A DNA stretch of 16,099 nucleotides from an uncultured Blautia sp. (GTDB taxonomy: Bacteria > Bacillota > Clostridia > Lachnospirales > Lachnospiraceae): assembly GCA_900543715.1 (NCBI GenBank), contig UQSX01000066.1:1-16099 (forward strand), read 5' to 3'. The translations under genes and the position numbers were made by a program. This document shows positions 7,244 to 15,100 of this stretch, one piece after another; the first letter of the stretch is position 1; each line of letters begins with the position of its first letter. The notes below the pieces were generated by a model. It made no database searches, had not been told where the DNA came from, and was given only the letters and a program-made list of their open reading frames with translations.

Positions 7244-9325
7244 ATGAAAAAATTTTATCAGAAAATCGTGGAGCATCCCAAAAGCATCCTTACCCTGTTT
7301 ATCCTGGCAGCAGTTTTCTCCCTGTTCTGCCAAAGGCTGGTTTGTGTGAACTATGATATCAAAGACTACCTGCCGGAAAAATCCCCATCTACCATTGCTC
7401 TGGACAAAATGGAGGAGGAATACGAAGGGGGAATTCCCAACGCCCGGGTGATGATCCGGGATACTTCTGTGGCAGAAGCCCTGGAATATAAAGAAAAGCT
7501 GGAAGGATGCCCGGGGGTCGTCAGTGTAACCTGGCTGGATGATGCAGCAAATATTGAGCAGCCTCTGGAGACTCTGGATCAGGAACTGGCGGAGACCTAT
7601 TATAAAAACGGAAACGCCCTTTTTACTGTTACTGTAGAGGAGGACCAGGTCCTGGATGCTGTAGAGGCAATGGAAGAAGTGGCAGGGGACAGAGGGGCCA
7701 TGAGCGGAGACGCAGTTTCAACAGCAGTGGCTACTACCAGTACAGTCAGTGAAGTTTATAAAATTGCAGCTTTTGCAGTATTATTTGTATTTTTTGTACT
7801 CTTCTTGACCACCACCTCCTGGGCAGAGCCGGTGATCGTTATGGCGGGACTTGGCATTGCTATCGCCATCAATGCCGGAACGAACCTGATCTTTGGAGAG
7901 ATTTCTTTTGTGACCAATGCGGCGGGGAATATCCTGCAGCTGGCGGTTTCTCTGGATTATTCGGTCTTTCTGATCCATCGCTTTGAAGAGTGCATGAAGA
8001 CAGAGGAAACTCCCAGAAAGGCTATGGTAGAGGCCCTTTGTAAATCCACCAGTTCCATATTGTCCAGCGGACTGACAACAGTGATCGGATTTTTGGCTCT
8101 GGTATTTATGCAGTTTAAGATCGGTCCGGATCTGGGCCTTGCTCTGGCAAAAGGCGTAACCATCAGTCTGATCACGGTTTTTGTATTCATGCCCGTACTG
8201 ATCCTGGCCTTAAACGGATGGCTGATGAAGACCCATCACAGAAGACTTCTGCCTGACTTTCACCGGTTCGGTTTCCTGGTGAGAAAGATCATGGTACCGA
8301 TGACCGCAGTGTTTGCTCTTCTTGTTGTGCCTTCTTATCTGGCTTCTAACCAAAATACTTTTTACTATGGCTCTGCTTATATTTTCGGGGAGGATACAGA
8401 ATTAGGCCGGGATATTGCAGAGATTGAAGAAATTTTCGGAAAAAGCGATACTTACGCCTTAATGATCCCCAGAGGAGACAAGGTCAGAGAAGAGCAGCTT
8501 TCCCAGGCTCTTCATGAGATACCGGAAGTGACCGGCATCCTTTCCTATGTAGACACAGTAGGGGCTCAGATACCCGAAGAATATCTGGATGAGGAACTCC
8601 TTTCCCAGCTGCTCTCCAAAGATTACAGCCGAATGGTGCTTACTGTAAATGCAGATGCAGAGGGAGAGGAAGCCTTTGCCCTGGTGGAAAAGATCCGGGA
8701 AACTGCAGATACCTATTATCCGGATTCCTGGTATCTGGCAGGACCGGGAGTGAGTACCTATGATCTGATGGACACTATCACTGCAGATATGGTGAAAGTA
8801 AATCTTATCGCCATCGCAGCAGTTTTTGTGGTACTGCTTTTTACCATGAAATCCGTCTCTCTCCCGGTTTTCCTGGTGCTGGCTATCGAGACGGCAGTGT
8901 GGATCAATGTGTCGATTCCATACTTTAAGGATTCTACGGTATTCTACATTTCCTACCTGATCATCAGTTCTATCCAATTAGGAGCTACCGTGGATTATGC
9001 GATCCTGACTACGGAACGCTATATGGAGTTCAGACAGACCATGGATAAGAAAAAGGCAGTTTCTGAAACCATCGCAGCGGTGACTACATCTTTGCTTACT
9101 TCCGGTATTGTGCTGGCTGTGGTGGGATACCTGATGGGGGCAATTTCTTCTCACGGGATCCTTTCCCAGCTCGGGACCTTCCTGGGAAACGGAAGTATGC
9201 TGTCCCTGACCATTGTACTTTTTGTACTGCCGGGACTGCTGTACTTATTTGACAGGCTCATAGAGAAAACTACCCTGCACACAAACTTTTATCAGAAAAG
9301 GAGACGTCATCATGAATCGAAATAA
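7244..9325 (+). CDS. MMPL/RND-superfamily transporter
   Basis: Membrane transporter of 693 aa with the RND layout: helix 1 (about residues 14-32), an outer domain (about 35-168), helices 2-6 (about 170-330), helix 7 (about 348-367), a second outer domain (about 370-515) and helices 8-12 (about 520-680). The duplicated proton-relay Asp-Tyr pairs are visible in SLDYSVFLIHRFEE (Asp238) and GATVDYAILTTERYME (Asp584), the pattern of MmpL proteins that export lipids or other hydrophobic compounds using the proton gradient. The ATG at 7244 has only a weak AAAGG site about 10 nt upstream. Its last 14 nt overlap the start of the secreted repeat protein, which implies coupled translation and joint function. 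The substrate cannot be read from sequence. Confidence 0.9.
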   Translation: MKKFYQKIVEHPKSILTLFILAAVFSLFCQRLVCVNYDIKDYLPEKSPSTIALDKMEEEYEGGIPNARVMIRDTSVAEALEYKEKLEGCPGVVSVTWLDDAANIEQPLETLDQELAETYYKNGNALFTVTVEEDQVLDAVEAMEEVAGDRGAMSGDAVSTAVATTSTVSEVYKIAAFAVLFVFFVLFLTTTSWAEPVIVMAGLGIAIAINAGTNLIFGEISFVTNAAGNILQLAVSLDYSVFLIHRFEECMKTEETPRKAMVEALCKSTSSILSSGLTTVIGFLALVFMQFKIGPDLGLALAKGVTISLITVFVFMPVLILALNGWLMKTHHRRLLPDFHRFGFLVRKIMVPMTAVFALLVVPSYLASNQNTFYYGSAYIFGEDTELGRDIAEIEEIFGKSDTYALMIPRGDKVREEQLSQALHEIPEVTGILSYVDTVGAQIPEEYLDEELLSQLLSKDYSRMVLTVNADAEGEEAFALVEKIRETADTYYPDSWYLAGPGVSTYDLMDTITADMVKVNLIAIAAVFVVLLFTMKSVSLPVFLVLAIETAVWINVSIPYFKDSTVFYISYLIISSIQLGATVDYAILTTERYMEFRQTMDKKKAVSETIAAVTTSLLTSGIVLAVVGYLMGAISSHGILSQLGTFLGNGSMLSLTIVLFVLPGLLYLFDRLIEKTTLHTNFYQKRRRHHESK

Positions 9326-12011
9326 AAAAAGCAGATACACAAAAAAATCTATTACAGCGGCTGTATGTTTTTCCATGGTTCTTGGAAACACCCTGCCGGT
9401 CATTGCTGCAGAAAATCCCCAAAAGGAAGAAAATGTCTATGCATCCCTGGAAGAAGACGGAACAGTATCCGGCGTCTATGTGGTCAATGAATATGATCTG
9501 GAAAAAGATACCAGGATCACAGACTATGGCGATTATACAGAAGTAACCAACCTGACTACCGAGGATAAAATAGAGGAGACAGCCGACGGATATACAGTAG
9601 AAGGCAAAAAAGGGAAATTCTATTATCAGGGGAATCTGGAGACAAAAGAACTGCCCTGGAAGATCCAGATTTCCTATTACCTGAACGGTGAGAAGAAAAA
9701 TCCGAAAGAACTGGCCGGAGAGAGCGGAAATCTGGAAATCCGGATTTCCGTAAAGAAAAATGAAAAAGTAAAGGGAGACTATTTTGAAGATTATCTGCTT
9801 CAGGCCACAGTTACACTGGACTCCGAAAAGTGCAAAAATATCCAGGCAGAGGGGGCTACTCTGGCAAATGTGGGAGCAGATAAACAGATCCTATACAACA
9901 TTATGGCGGGACAGGAAAAGGAATTTTCCATTACTTCAGAAGTCACAGACTTTGAAATGGAGGGGATTTCTTTTCAGGGAGTACCGATGTCCTTTGCCAT
10001 TGATACAGACAGCCTGGATATGACGGCTCTCTATGAACAGACAGATGAACTGAAAGAAGCGGTATCCCGGCTTGATGAGGGAGCCGGTTCATTGAAGGAA
10101 GGTACCGGAGAACTGGCGAAAGGCAGCAGCCGGCTTCTGGATGCTACAGGCAGCCTGGCCCAAGGTGCAGTCAGCCTTAAAACAGGCACAGACGGAGCGG
10201 CTCTGGGAAGTTCTTCTCTTGTCCGGGGAAGTCAGGAGCTGGAGACCGGCATCGGCACTTATCTGAATGGTGTTTCTTCGGCAGCTTCCGGGAGCAAATC
10301 TCTGATCCAGGGAGCGGACAGCCTGAAAGAAGGCGCCCCTGTTCTGGAAGCCGGCGCAGGACAATTAGCAGAAGGGACCAGGACTTATACAGAGGGAACA
10401 GAGAGCTATATAGACGGCGTCCAGGCTTATATCAGCGGCGTGGAGCAGCTGAAGGAAGGGGCCGGACAGCTGGCCGGACTGAAAAATCTGGGAGAAGTCT
10501 CCCGGGGGATAACCGTTTTAAAAGACAGTTCTCAGCAGCTTACAGATGGGGCAGCGGCCCTGTCGGATGGACTGGAGGCCCTTCTGTCCCAGCTTCGGCT
10601 TCTGGAAGACTCCCAGGAAGGCGGGCAGCTGCAGGAAATGCTGGGCAGTCTTCAGGAGGCAGTCCAGGCTATGGATACTGTCCAGACAAAGGCCGGAGAA
10701 ATGTTTTCTCTGTATAATGAGGCGGCGGGAGAACTGCAGAAAGCAGGAAATATTCTTTCTCAGGCAGAAAACGAACTCCAGTCCCAGGCAGATAGAGCCA
10801 GTGACAGTATAAACCAGGCTGGGGCCTCTCTTCAGTCCCAGGCAGATTCAGCAAACGTTCAGATCAGCCAGGCAAACAGCCAGATAGAGGCAGCGGCAGA
10901 CAGAGCCAATGCTCAGATTGATGCAGCCATAGCCGCTGTTCAGAATTCTATAGACAGCGGCGCCATAGATCCGGATACAGGAAGCACCCTTATTGCCGGT
11001 CTGGATGGAAGCAGGGTCAATGTGCAGGGTGCAGATGCCGTGTCCGTGGATATTCCGGAAACAGAGATTTCTATAAACAATGACAGCTCTTCGGCACTGG
11101 CATCTGTTGCTTCCAGATTAGAAGAAATCCAGGCAGGAGGAACCGGAACTGTGAACAGTATGACGGAAGAACTAAACAAAGCTGCCGAAGCAGGAGAAAA
11201 CCTTCCATCTTTCCAGACAGGAGACCTGTCACAGTTTACGGAGAGTATACAGGCCCTGACAGAAGGGGCCCGGCAGCTGGAAACAGGGCTGGAGCAGATG
11301 AACCAGGGATTAACTTCCATGGAGACACAAACCGCTTCTCTTCCGGCAGGCGCAGAAGGGATCGACAGCCTTTTAAAAGGATTTGACGAACTGACCGCCC
11401 AGAACCAGACCCTGGAGGAAGGGGGAGAAGCCCTGAAATCTTCTTCTTCTGCCCTGAATCAGGGAGCTGAAGAAGTAAACAGCGGAATCACCCGGTTAAA
11501 CAGCGGGATCTCTGCCCTGGCACAGGGAGCTCAGCAGCTTGACGCAGGATTAGAAGAACTGGAAGAGAAAGGTACAGATATCCAGACAGGAAGCAGCAGT
11601 CTTACAGAAGGGACCCAGGCTCTTTTGGAAGGCCTTACCCAGCTTCAGGAAGGGGTAGACACTTTATCTTCCGGAGCCTCTGTTTTTGAAACGGGTATTT
11701 CCAGCCTGGCAGAAGGTTCCCAGGATCTGGACGAGGGAGCCGGAGAAATGAAAGGCGGCACTGAAGAATTTAAAACAGAAACTGCAAATATAGACACAGA
11801 AATCGAAAATAAGGTGGAGGAAATGGTACAGGAATTTTCCGGCGAAGACTATGTTCCGGTTTCCTTTGTATCTGAGAAAAATACCAATGTAGAGGCTGTC
11901 CAGTTTGCCTTCCAGACCGATCCCATCCAGATAGAAGAGGAAGAGGCCCGGGAGGAATCCCCTGCAGAAAACACCGGCTTCTGGGAAAAAATCAGAGGAT
12001 TATTTGAATAA
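9312..12011 (+). CDS. Secreted Leu/Gly repeat protein (YhgE/Pip/EsaA-like), MMPL partner
   Basis: Protein of 899 aa. Residues 1-33 form a Sec signal peptide (basic start, hydrophobic core SITAAVCFSMVLGNTLPVIA, likely cut after AA-33). Residues about 35-235 make a globular, beta-rich domain of unknown fold. Two repeat arrays follow, about residues 240-426 and 647-827, built from units like LKEGTGELAKGSSRL and LTEGTQALLEGLTQLQEG, the X-X-G heptads of YhgE/Pip-family proteins and type VII factor EsaA. Between them is a glycine-poor, Ala/Gln-rich coiled coil (about 470-550, with LQSQAD and SQAN units) and a short linker domain. Unlike YhgE/Pip there is no C-terminal membrane segment; the tail is acidic (IEEEEAREE). 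It starts 8 nt after AAAAGGAG within the MMPL end. It probably forms a long extracellular helical stalk working with the transporter. Confidence 0.8.
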   Translation: MNRNKKSRYTKKSITAAVCFSMVLGNTLPVIAAENPQKEENVYASLEEDGTVSGVYVVNEYDLEKDTRITDYGDYTEVTNLTTEDKIEETADGYTVEGKKGKFYYQGNLETKELPWKIQISYYLNGEKKNPKELAGESGNLEIRISVKKNEKVKGDYFEDYLLQATVTLDSEKCKNIQAEGATLANVGADKQILYNIMAGQEKEFSITSEVTDFEMEGISFQGVPMSFAIDTDSLDMTALYEQTDELKEAVSRLDEGAGSLKEGTGELAKGSSRLLDATGSLAQGAVSLKTGTDGAALGSSSLVRGSQELETGIGTYLNGVSSAASGSKSLIQGADSLKEGAPVLEAGAGQLAEGTRTYTEGTESYIDGVQAYISGVEQLKEGAGQLAGLKNLGEVSRGITVLKDSSQQLTDGAAALSDGLEALLSQLRLLEDSQEGGQLQEMLGSLQEAVQAMDTVQTKAGEMFSLYNEAAGELQKAGNILSQAENELQSQADRASDSINQAGASLQSQADSANVQISQANSQIEAAADRANAQIDAAIAAVQNSIDSGAIDPDTGSTLIAGLDGSRVNVQGADAVSVDIPETEISINNDSSSALASVASRLEEIQAGGTGTVNSMTEELNKAAEAGENLPSFQTGDLSQFTESIQALTEGARQLETGLEQMNQGLTSMETQTASLPAGAEGIDSLLKGFDELTAQNQTLEEGGEALKSSSSALNQGAEEVNSGITRLNSGISALAQGAQQLDAGLEELEEKGTDIQTGSSSLTEGTQALLEGLTQLQEGVDTLSSGASVFETGISSLAEGSQDLDEGAGEMKGGTEEFKTETANIDTEIENKVEEMVQEFSGEDYVPVSFVSEKNTNVEAVQFAFQTDPIQIEEEEAREESPAENTGFWEKIRGLFE

Positions 12012-12076
12012 TTCCGAAAAAACTAAAAATCGGACGTATATCCAGAGAAATTATCCTAACCTGCGGCAGTCCGGGG

Positions 12077-12085
12077 TGTTACAAT
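12077..12085 (+). promoter_or_regulatory. Extended -10 promoter of the damaged GH3 gene
   Basis: TGTTACAAT is a TGn-extended -10 element with a five-of-six TATAAT match; no clear -35 box is present at the proper distance. A start near 12092 would give a leader of about 48 nt ending in AGGAAGGGAG (12124-12133), 6 nt before ATG at 12140. This looks like the original initiation region of the GH3 gene. The rest of the gap 12012-12076 holds only a weak A-rich dyad (TCCGA 12013-12017, TCGGA 12030-12034). Confidence 0.45.
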
Positions 12086-12114
12086 ACTGATTATAGTAAG
12101 ACGAACACGGAAAT

Positions 12115-13389
12115 GTGCTGTTCAGGAAGGGAGAAGGCTATGTAAAAGGGGCTCATGAAAATCCCGGATTTGCCTGTGCGGCCAAACATTTCCCCGGAAA
12201 CGGACAGGACTTCCGAGACGCCCATCTGTCCAATAATGTAAACTATTTCGATGTAGAGGAATGGGATAAAACCTACGGACTGGTTTATAAAACACTGATT
12301 GAGAATGACCTGGACGCCATTATGGCAGGACATATCATGCTGCCCAAGTATGCAAAAGCCATCAATCCGGAGCTGAAAGACGAAGACATGATGCCGGCTA
12401 CTTTAAGCCCGGAAATCATGAAAGGACTTTTAAGAGACAAACTGGGCTTTAACGGTATGGTGGTTACAGATGCCTCTCATATGGTAGGTATGACGGACCG
12501 TATGAAGAGAAAAGATATGCTCCCCAGGACCATCAATGCAGGCTGCGACATGTTCCTGTTCTTTAATGACCCGGAGGAAGACTTTGCCACTATGCTGGAA
12601 GCATACCAGAACGGCACGATCAGCGAAGAAAGAATGGAAGAAGCCCTGGAGCGTATCCTGGGCCTGAAAGCCCACTTAGGCCTTCACAAAAAGGCAAAAG
12701 AAGCTCTGGTGCCGGTACCGGAGGCCTTAGAGGGAGTTCTTGGCAGTCAGGAACACAAGGATATGCAGAAAGCCATCAGCCGGGACAGCATTACTCTGGT
12801 AAAATATAAAGACAAAGAAGTACTGCCTGTTGTTCCGGAAAGATATAAGAGGATCATGATCGTTCATGTAAAAGGGGCAGAAAGCGGCATGTCCGCTCTG
12901 GCCAAAGCCATGGGAATGGCAGGAGGGACCAACCCGGCAGAGCTTTTAAGAGATAAGCTGATCAGCAAAGGCTTTGACGCATTTATCTATGAAAGCCCTG
13001 TAGACAAAATGAAGAAACAGATCGAAGCCGGGGAGAAACCGGATATCAATATTTACTTTGCCGGTAAGAACGCCATTGCAGACTTTGTAAATGACATGGA
13101 CCTGGTAATCACCCTTTGCGATATTAACGAGGGAAGACCCAGCTTCGGACTTTCCAAAGGCGGCGGAGAAATCCCCTGGTATGTCTTTGAAATCCCGGTA
13201 GTAGCCGTAAGCTGCGGACAGCCCACCATGCTGGCAGATATTCCCCAGGTACGGACTTACATCAATGCCTATGACACAAAAGACAGTACCTTCGATGCAC
13301 TGGTAGAAAACCTGATGACAGGAGAAGAAGCTTTTAAGGGACAGGATCCTATCGACAGCTTCTGCGGACTTTTTGACGCACGGCTGTAA
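12115..13389 (+). pseudogene. GH3 beta-N-acetylhexosaminidase (NagZ-like), N-terminally truncated
   Basis: The open frame encodes most of a family 3 glycoside hydrolase. AAKHFPGNGQDFRDAHLSNN holds the NagZ-type Lys-His and Asp-x-His dyad, and FNGMVVTDASHMVGM holds the catalytic Asp nucleophile. A C-terminal domain follows (about residues 240-424). Intact relatives are about 560 aa; here homology begins with KGAHENPGFACAAKHFPG, so about 140-190 residues, nearly half the TIM barrel, are missing. In-frame stops at 12088-12099 prove the break. The frame has only a GTG at 12115 without a ribosome binding site. The good site AGGAAGGGAG instead serves ATG 12140-12142, which is out of frame and directly followed by TAA. 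This is best explained by a deletion that joined the original start codon to internal sequence in the wrong frame. The protein would be inactive even if made. Confidence 0.8.
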
Positions 13390-13436
13390 ATGCAGGCAGA
13401 GAGATTTTTATTTACTGAATAATGATAAAAGATGAA

Positions 13437-13478
13437 AAGCGCCTCACCGCTGGACTCATTTCCGGTGGTGAGGCGTTT
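13437..13478 (+). terminator. Hairpin terminator after the GH3 gene
   Basis: CGCCTCACC (13440-13448) pairs perfectly with GGTGAGGCG (13467-13475), and the A's before and T's after extend the stem to 13437/13478. The loop is 18 nt and can pair further (CCGG/CCGGTG alternatives). The T-tract is short (TTT), so termination may be weak; a T6 run occurs 20 nt later. It lies about 50 nt after the GH3 stop. Confidence 0.6.
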
Positions 13479-13481
13479 GCT

Positions 13482-13730
13482 ACGGCTGGGTTTCCGATTT
13501 TTTCATTCCTGGCTGTAGTATTTAACCTGCTGGTACGGTTATACATAAAGAAATCTGATTTTAAACCGTAATAATAGGGTAAATGGAACGGTTATATAGA
13601 AGAAAATCCGATTAAGAACCGTCCCCATATGCCTATAAGGACGGTTACATGAATGAAAATAGATTCTGAACCGTTTCTCCCATTAAAATATAGTTGAAAA
13701 TAGAGAAGAACAGAAGATTCCGATTGTAGT
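13482..13730. repeat. Array of dyad-ended elements with 53-bp period
   Basis: This fills most of the 410-nt gap between the GH3 remnant and folC. Three clear units lie at 13535-13569, 13588-13622 and 13641-13674. Each begins ACGGTTAYA, ends AACCGT and is 34-35 bp long; the ends are inverted repeats able to form a 6-8 bp stem. The middle is A-rich followed by a GATT core (TCTGATT, TCCGATT, TAGATT). Starts are exactly 53 bp apart, with two unrelated 18-nt spacers. One period upstream, at 13482, is a weaker unit (ACGGCT, with CTACGGC 13480-13486 pairing to GCTGTAG 13512-13518). A degenerate downstream unit around 13694-13730 keeps TCCGATT and overlaps the folC -35 box. The period is not a multiple of three, so it is not a coding repeat. 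Function unknown; a multi-site regulator target is my leading guess. Confidence 0.75.
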
Positions 13731-13752
13731 CAAAAGGAAAAAGAGCTATAAT
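13724..13752 (+). promoter_or_regulatory. Sigma-A promoter of folC
   Basis: TTGTAG (13724-13729) and a perfect TATAAT (13747-13752) are separated by 17 nt. Transcription should start near 13759, giving a leader of about 41 nt. The -35 box falls at the downstream edge of the 53-bp array, so whatever binds the array could act on this promoter. Confidence 0.75.
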
Positions 13753-13769
13753 AATCTCCGAATTACAAA

Positions 13770-13785
13770 GGGGCCTGCAGGCCCC
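13770..13785 (+). promoter_or_regulatory. Perfect 16-bp GC palindrome in the folC leader
   Basis: GGGGCCTGCAGGCCCC is fully self-complementary. In RNA it can form a 6-bp all-GC stem with a TGCA loop, ending 4 nt before the AGGAG site (13790-13794) and 14 nt before the folC ATG. No T-run follows, so it is not a terminator. It could stabilise the 5' end, hinder ribosome access or be a protein-binding dyad. Confidence 0.5.
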
Positions 13786-13799
13786 GGATAGGAGAAATC

Positions 13800-15100
13800 A
13801 TGAATTACGAAGAAGCAAGAGTATATTTGGAGGAAGCCTCTAAATACGGAAGTGTACTTGGCTTAGAGAATATGCGCCATCTTATGGAGCGTCTGGGAAA
13901 TCCCCAGGACAGTCTGAAATTTATCCATATTTCAGGAACCAATGGAAAGGGTTCTGTCCTGGCTTATCTTTCTACCATACTGACGGAGGCGGGATACCGG
14001 GTGGGACGGTATATTTCCCCTACTTTGTTTTCCTACAGAGAGCGGATACAGGTAAACGGAGAGCGGATCGGAAAAGAAGCCCTGGCGAAACATGTGACAG
14101 CTATTGCAGAAGCTATTAAAGATATGGAGGAACATCATCTTACAAATCCTACGCCTTTTGAAATAGAAACCGCCCTTTCTTTCCTGTATTTCCAGGAGAA
14201 AAAATGTGATCTGGTGGTCCTGGAAACTGGTCTTGGAGGAGCCCTGGATGCCACCAATATCATTAAGACGCCGGTAATGGAAGTGATCACCCCCATCAGT
14301 ATGGACCACATGGCCTTTCTGGGAGATACTTTGGAGAAAATTGCCGCACAGAAAGCCGGGATCATCAAGCCTTATACAAAGGTGGTATCCGGTCCCCAGA
14401 AAGCCGGAGCCAGAAAAGTTCTGGAAGAAAAGGCAAGGGAGCAGGGAGCTTCCCTGGAATTCCTGGATATGGAAGAAGTGAAGGATATCCATTACGGATA
14501 TGAAAAACAGAGCTTTACCTGGAGAGATTTTGACCAGGTAGAGATTTCTCTGGCAGGAAGCTATCAGATCCTTAATGCCGCTCTTGCCCTTCAGGCTGTG
14601 ACTATGCTTCAGGAGCTTGGCTATCCGGTTTCCAGAGAGAATATTTACGAAGGATTCAGAAAAACCCACTGGAGAGGACGTTTCACCCTGATCTCCAAAG
14701 AACCGGTAGTGATCATGGACGGAGCCCATAATCCCGGGGCGGCTAGAGAGCTGGAACATTCTCTGAAGCTTTATTTTCCTCACCGGCATATCCGGTATAT
14801 TTTCGGTATATTCCAGGACAAGGATTACAAACAGGTTATCCAGCCCCGCTGGCAGACCATATCATAACAGTGCAGACTCCGGATAATCCCAGAGCCCTTC
14901 CGGCAGAAGAGCTGAAGGAAGCAGTGGCCTGTGTGAATCCTTCTGTGGAAGCGGCAAAAAGTATTGAACAGGCAGTGGAGAAAACTCTGGAAGAAGCAAA
15001 ACCGGAAGATGTAGTGATCATTTTCGGCTCCCTTTCCTTCTTAGGAGAGGCAGAAAGGAATGTGAAGAAATGGAAAGAAAAACAGGACGGATTGCAGTAA
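13800..15100 (+). pseudogene. folC: Folylpolyglutamate/dihydrofolate synthase with one-base frameshift
   Basis: FolC adds glutamates to folates and often makes dihydrofolate from dihydropteroate. The first frame (13800-14867) has all core motifs: HISGTNGKGSVLAYL (ATP loop, about residues 42-56), SPTLFSYRERIQVNGE, LETGLGGALDATN, ISMDHMAFLGDTLEKIAAQKAGI and VIMDGAHNPGAAREL. It then ends early in DKDYKQVIQ plus seven unrelated residues. The missing C-terminus lies in another frame: PLADHIITVQTPDNPRALPA, down to the stop at 15098-15100. Adding one C to the run CCCC at 14844-14847 restores the frame and gives about 433 aa, the normal FolC length. Both halves are otherwise intact. The cause may be a true mutation or a sequencing error in the C-run. 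The start has AGGAG 5 nt before the ATG; the next gene overlaps its end by 31 nt. Confidence 0.85.

Noticed and set aside
12013..12034. Terminator after the secreted repeat-protein gene (TCCGA/TCGGA dyad).
   Set aside because: Only 5 bp of stem, an A-rich 12-nt loop and no T-run; not convincing as an intrinsic terminator.
13535..13674. Short CRISPR array (35-bp repeats, 18-nt spacers, palindromic repeat ends).
   Set aside because: Repeats differ from each other at many inner positions, spacers are far too short, and no cas-like gene is nearby; the unit-to-unit divergence does not fit CRISPR.
13932..14789. 285-codon open frame on the - strand inside folC.
   Set aside because: It lies wholly opposite clear FolC motifs and shows no family resemblance.
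14830..14870. Programmed ribosomal frameshift in folC.
   Set aside because: No X-XXY-YYZ slippery site or following strong stem is visible, and folC is not known to use recoding; an indel in the C4 run is simpler.
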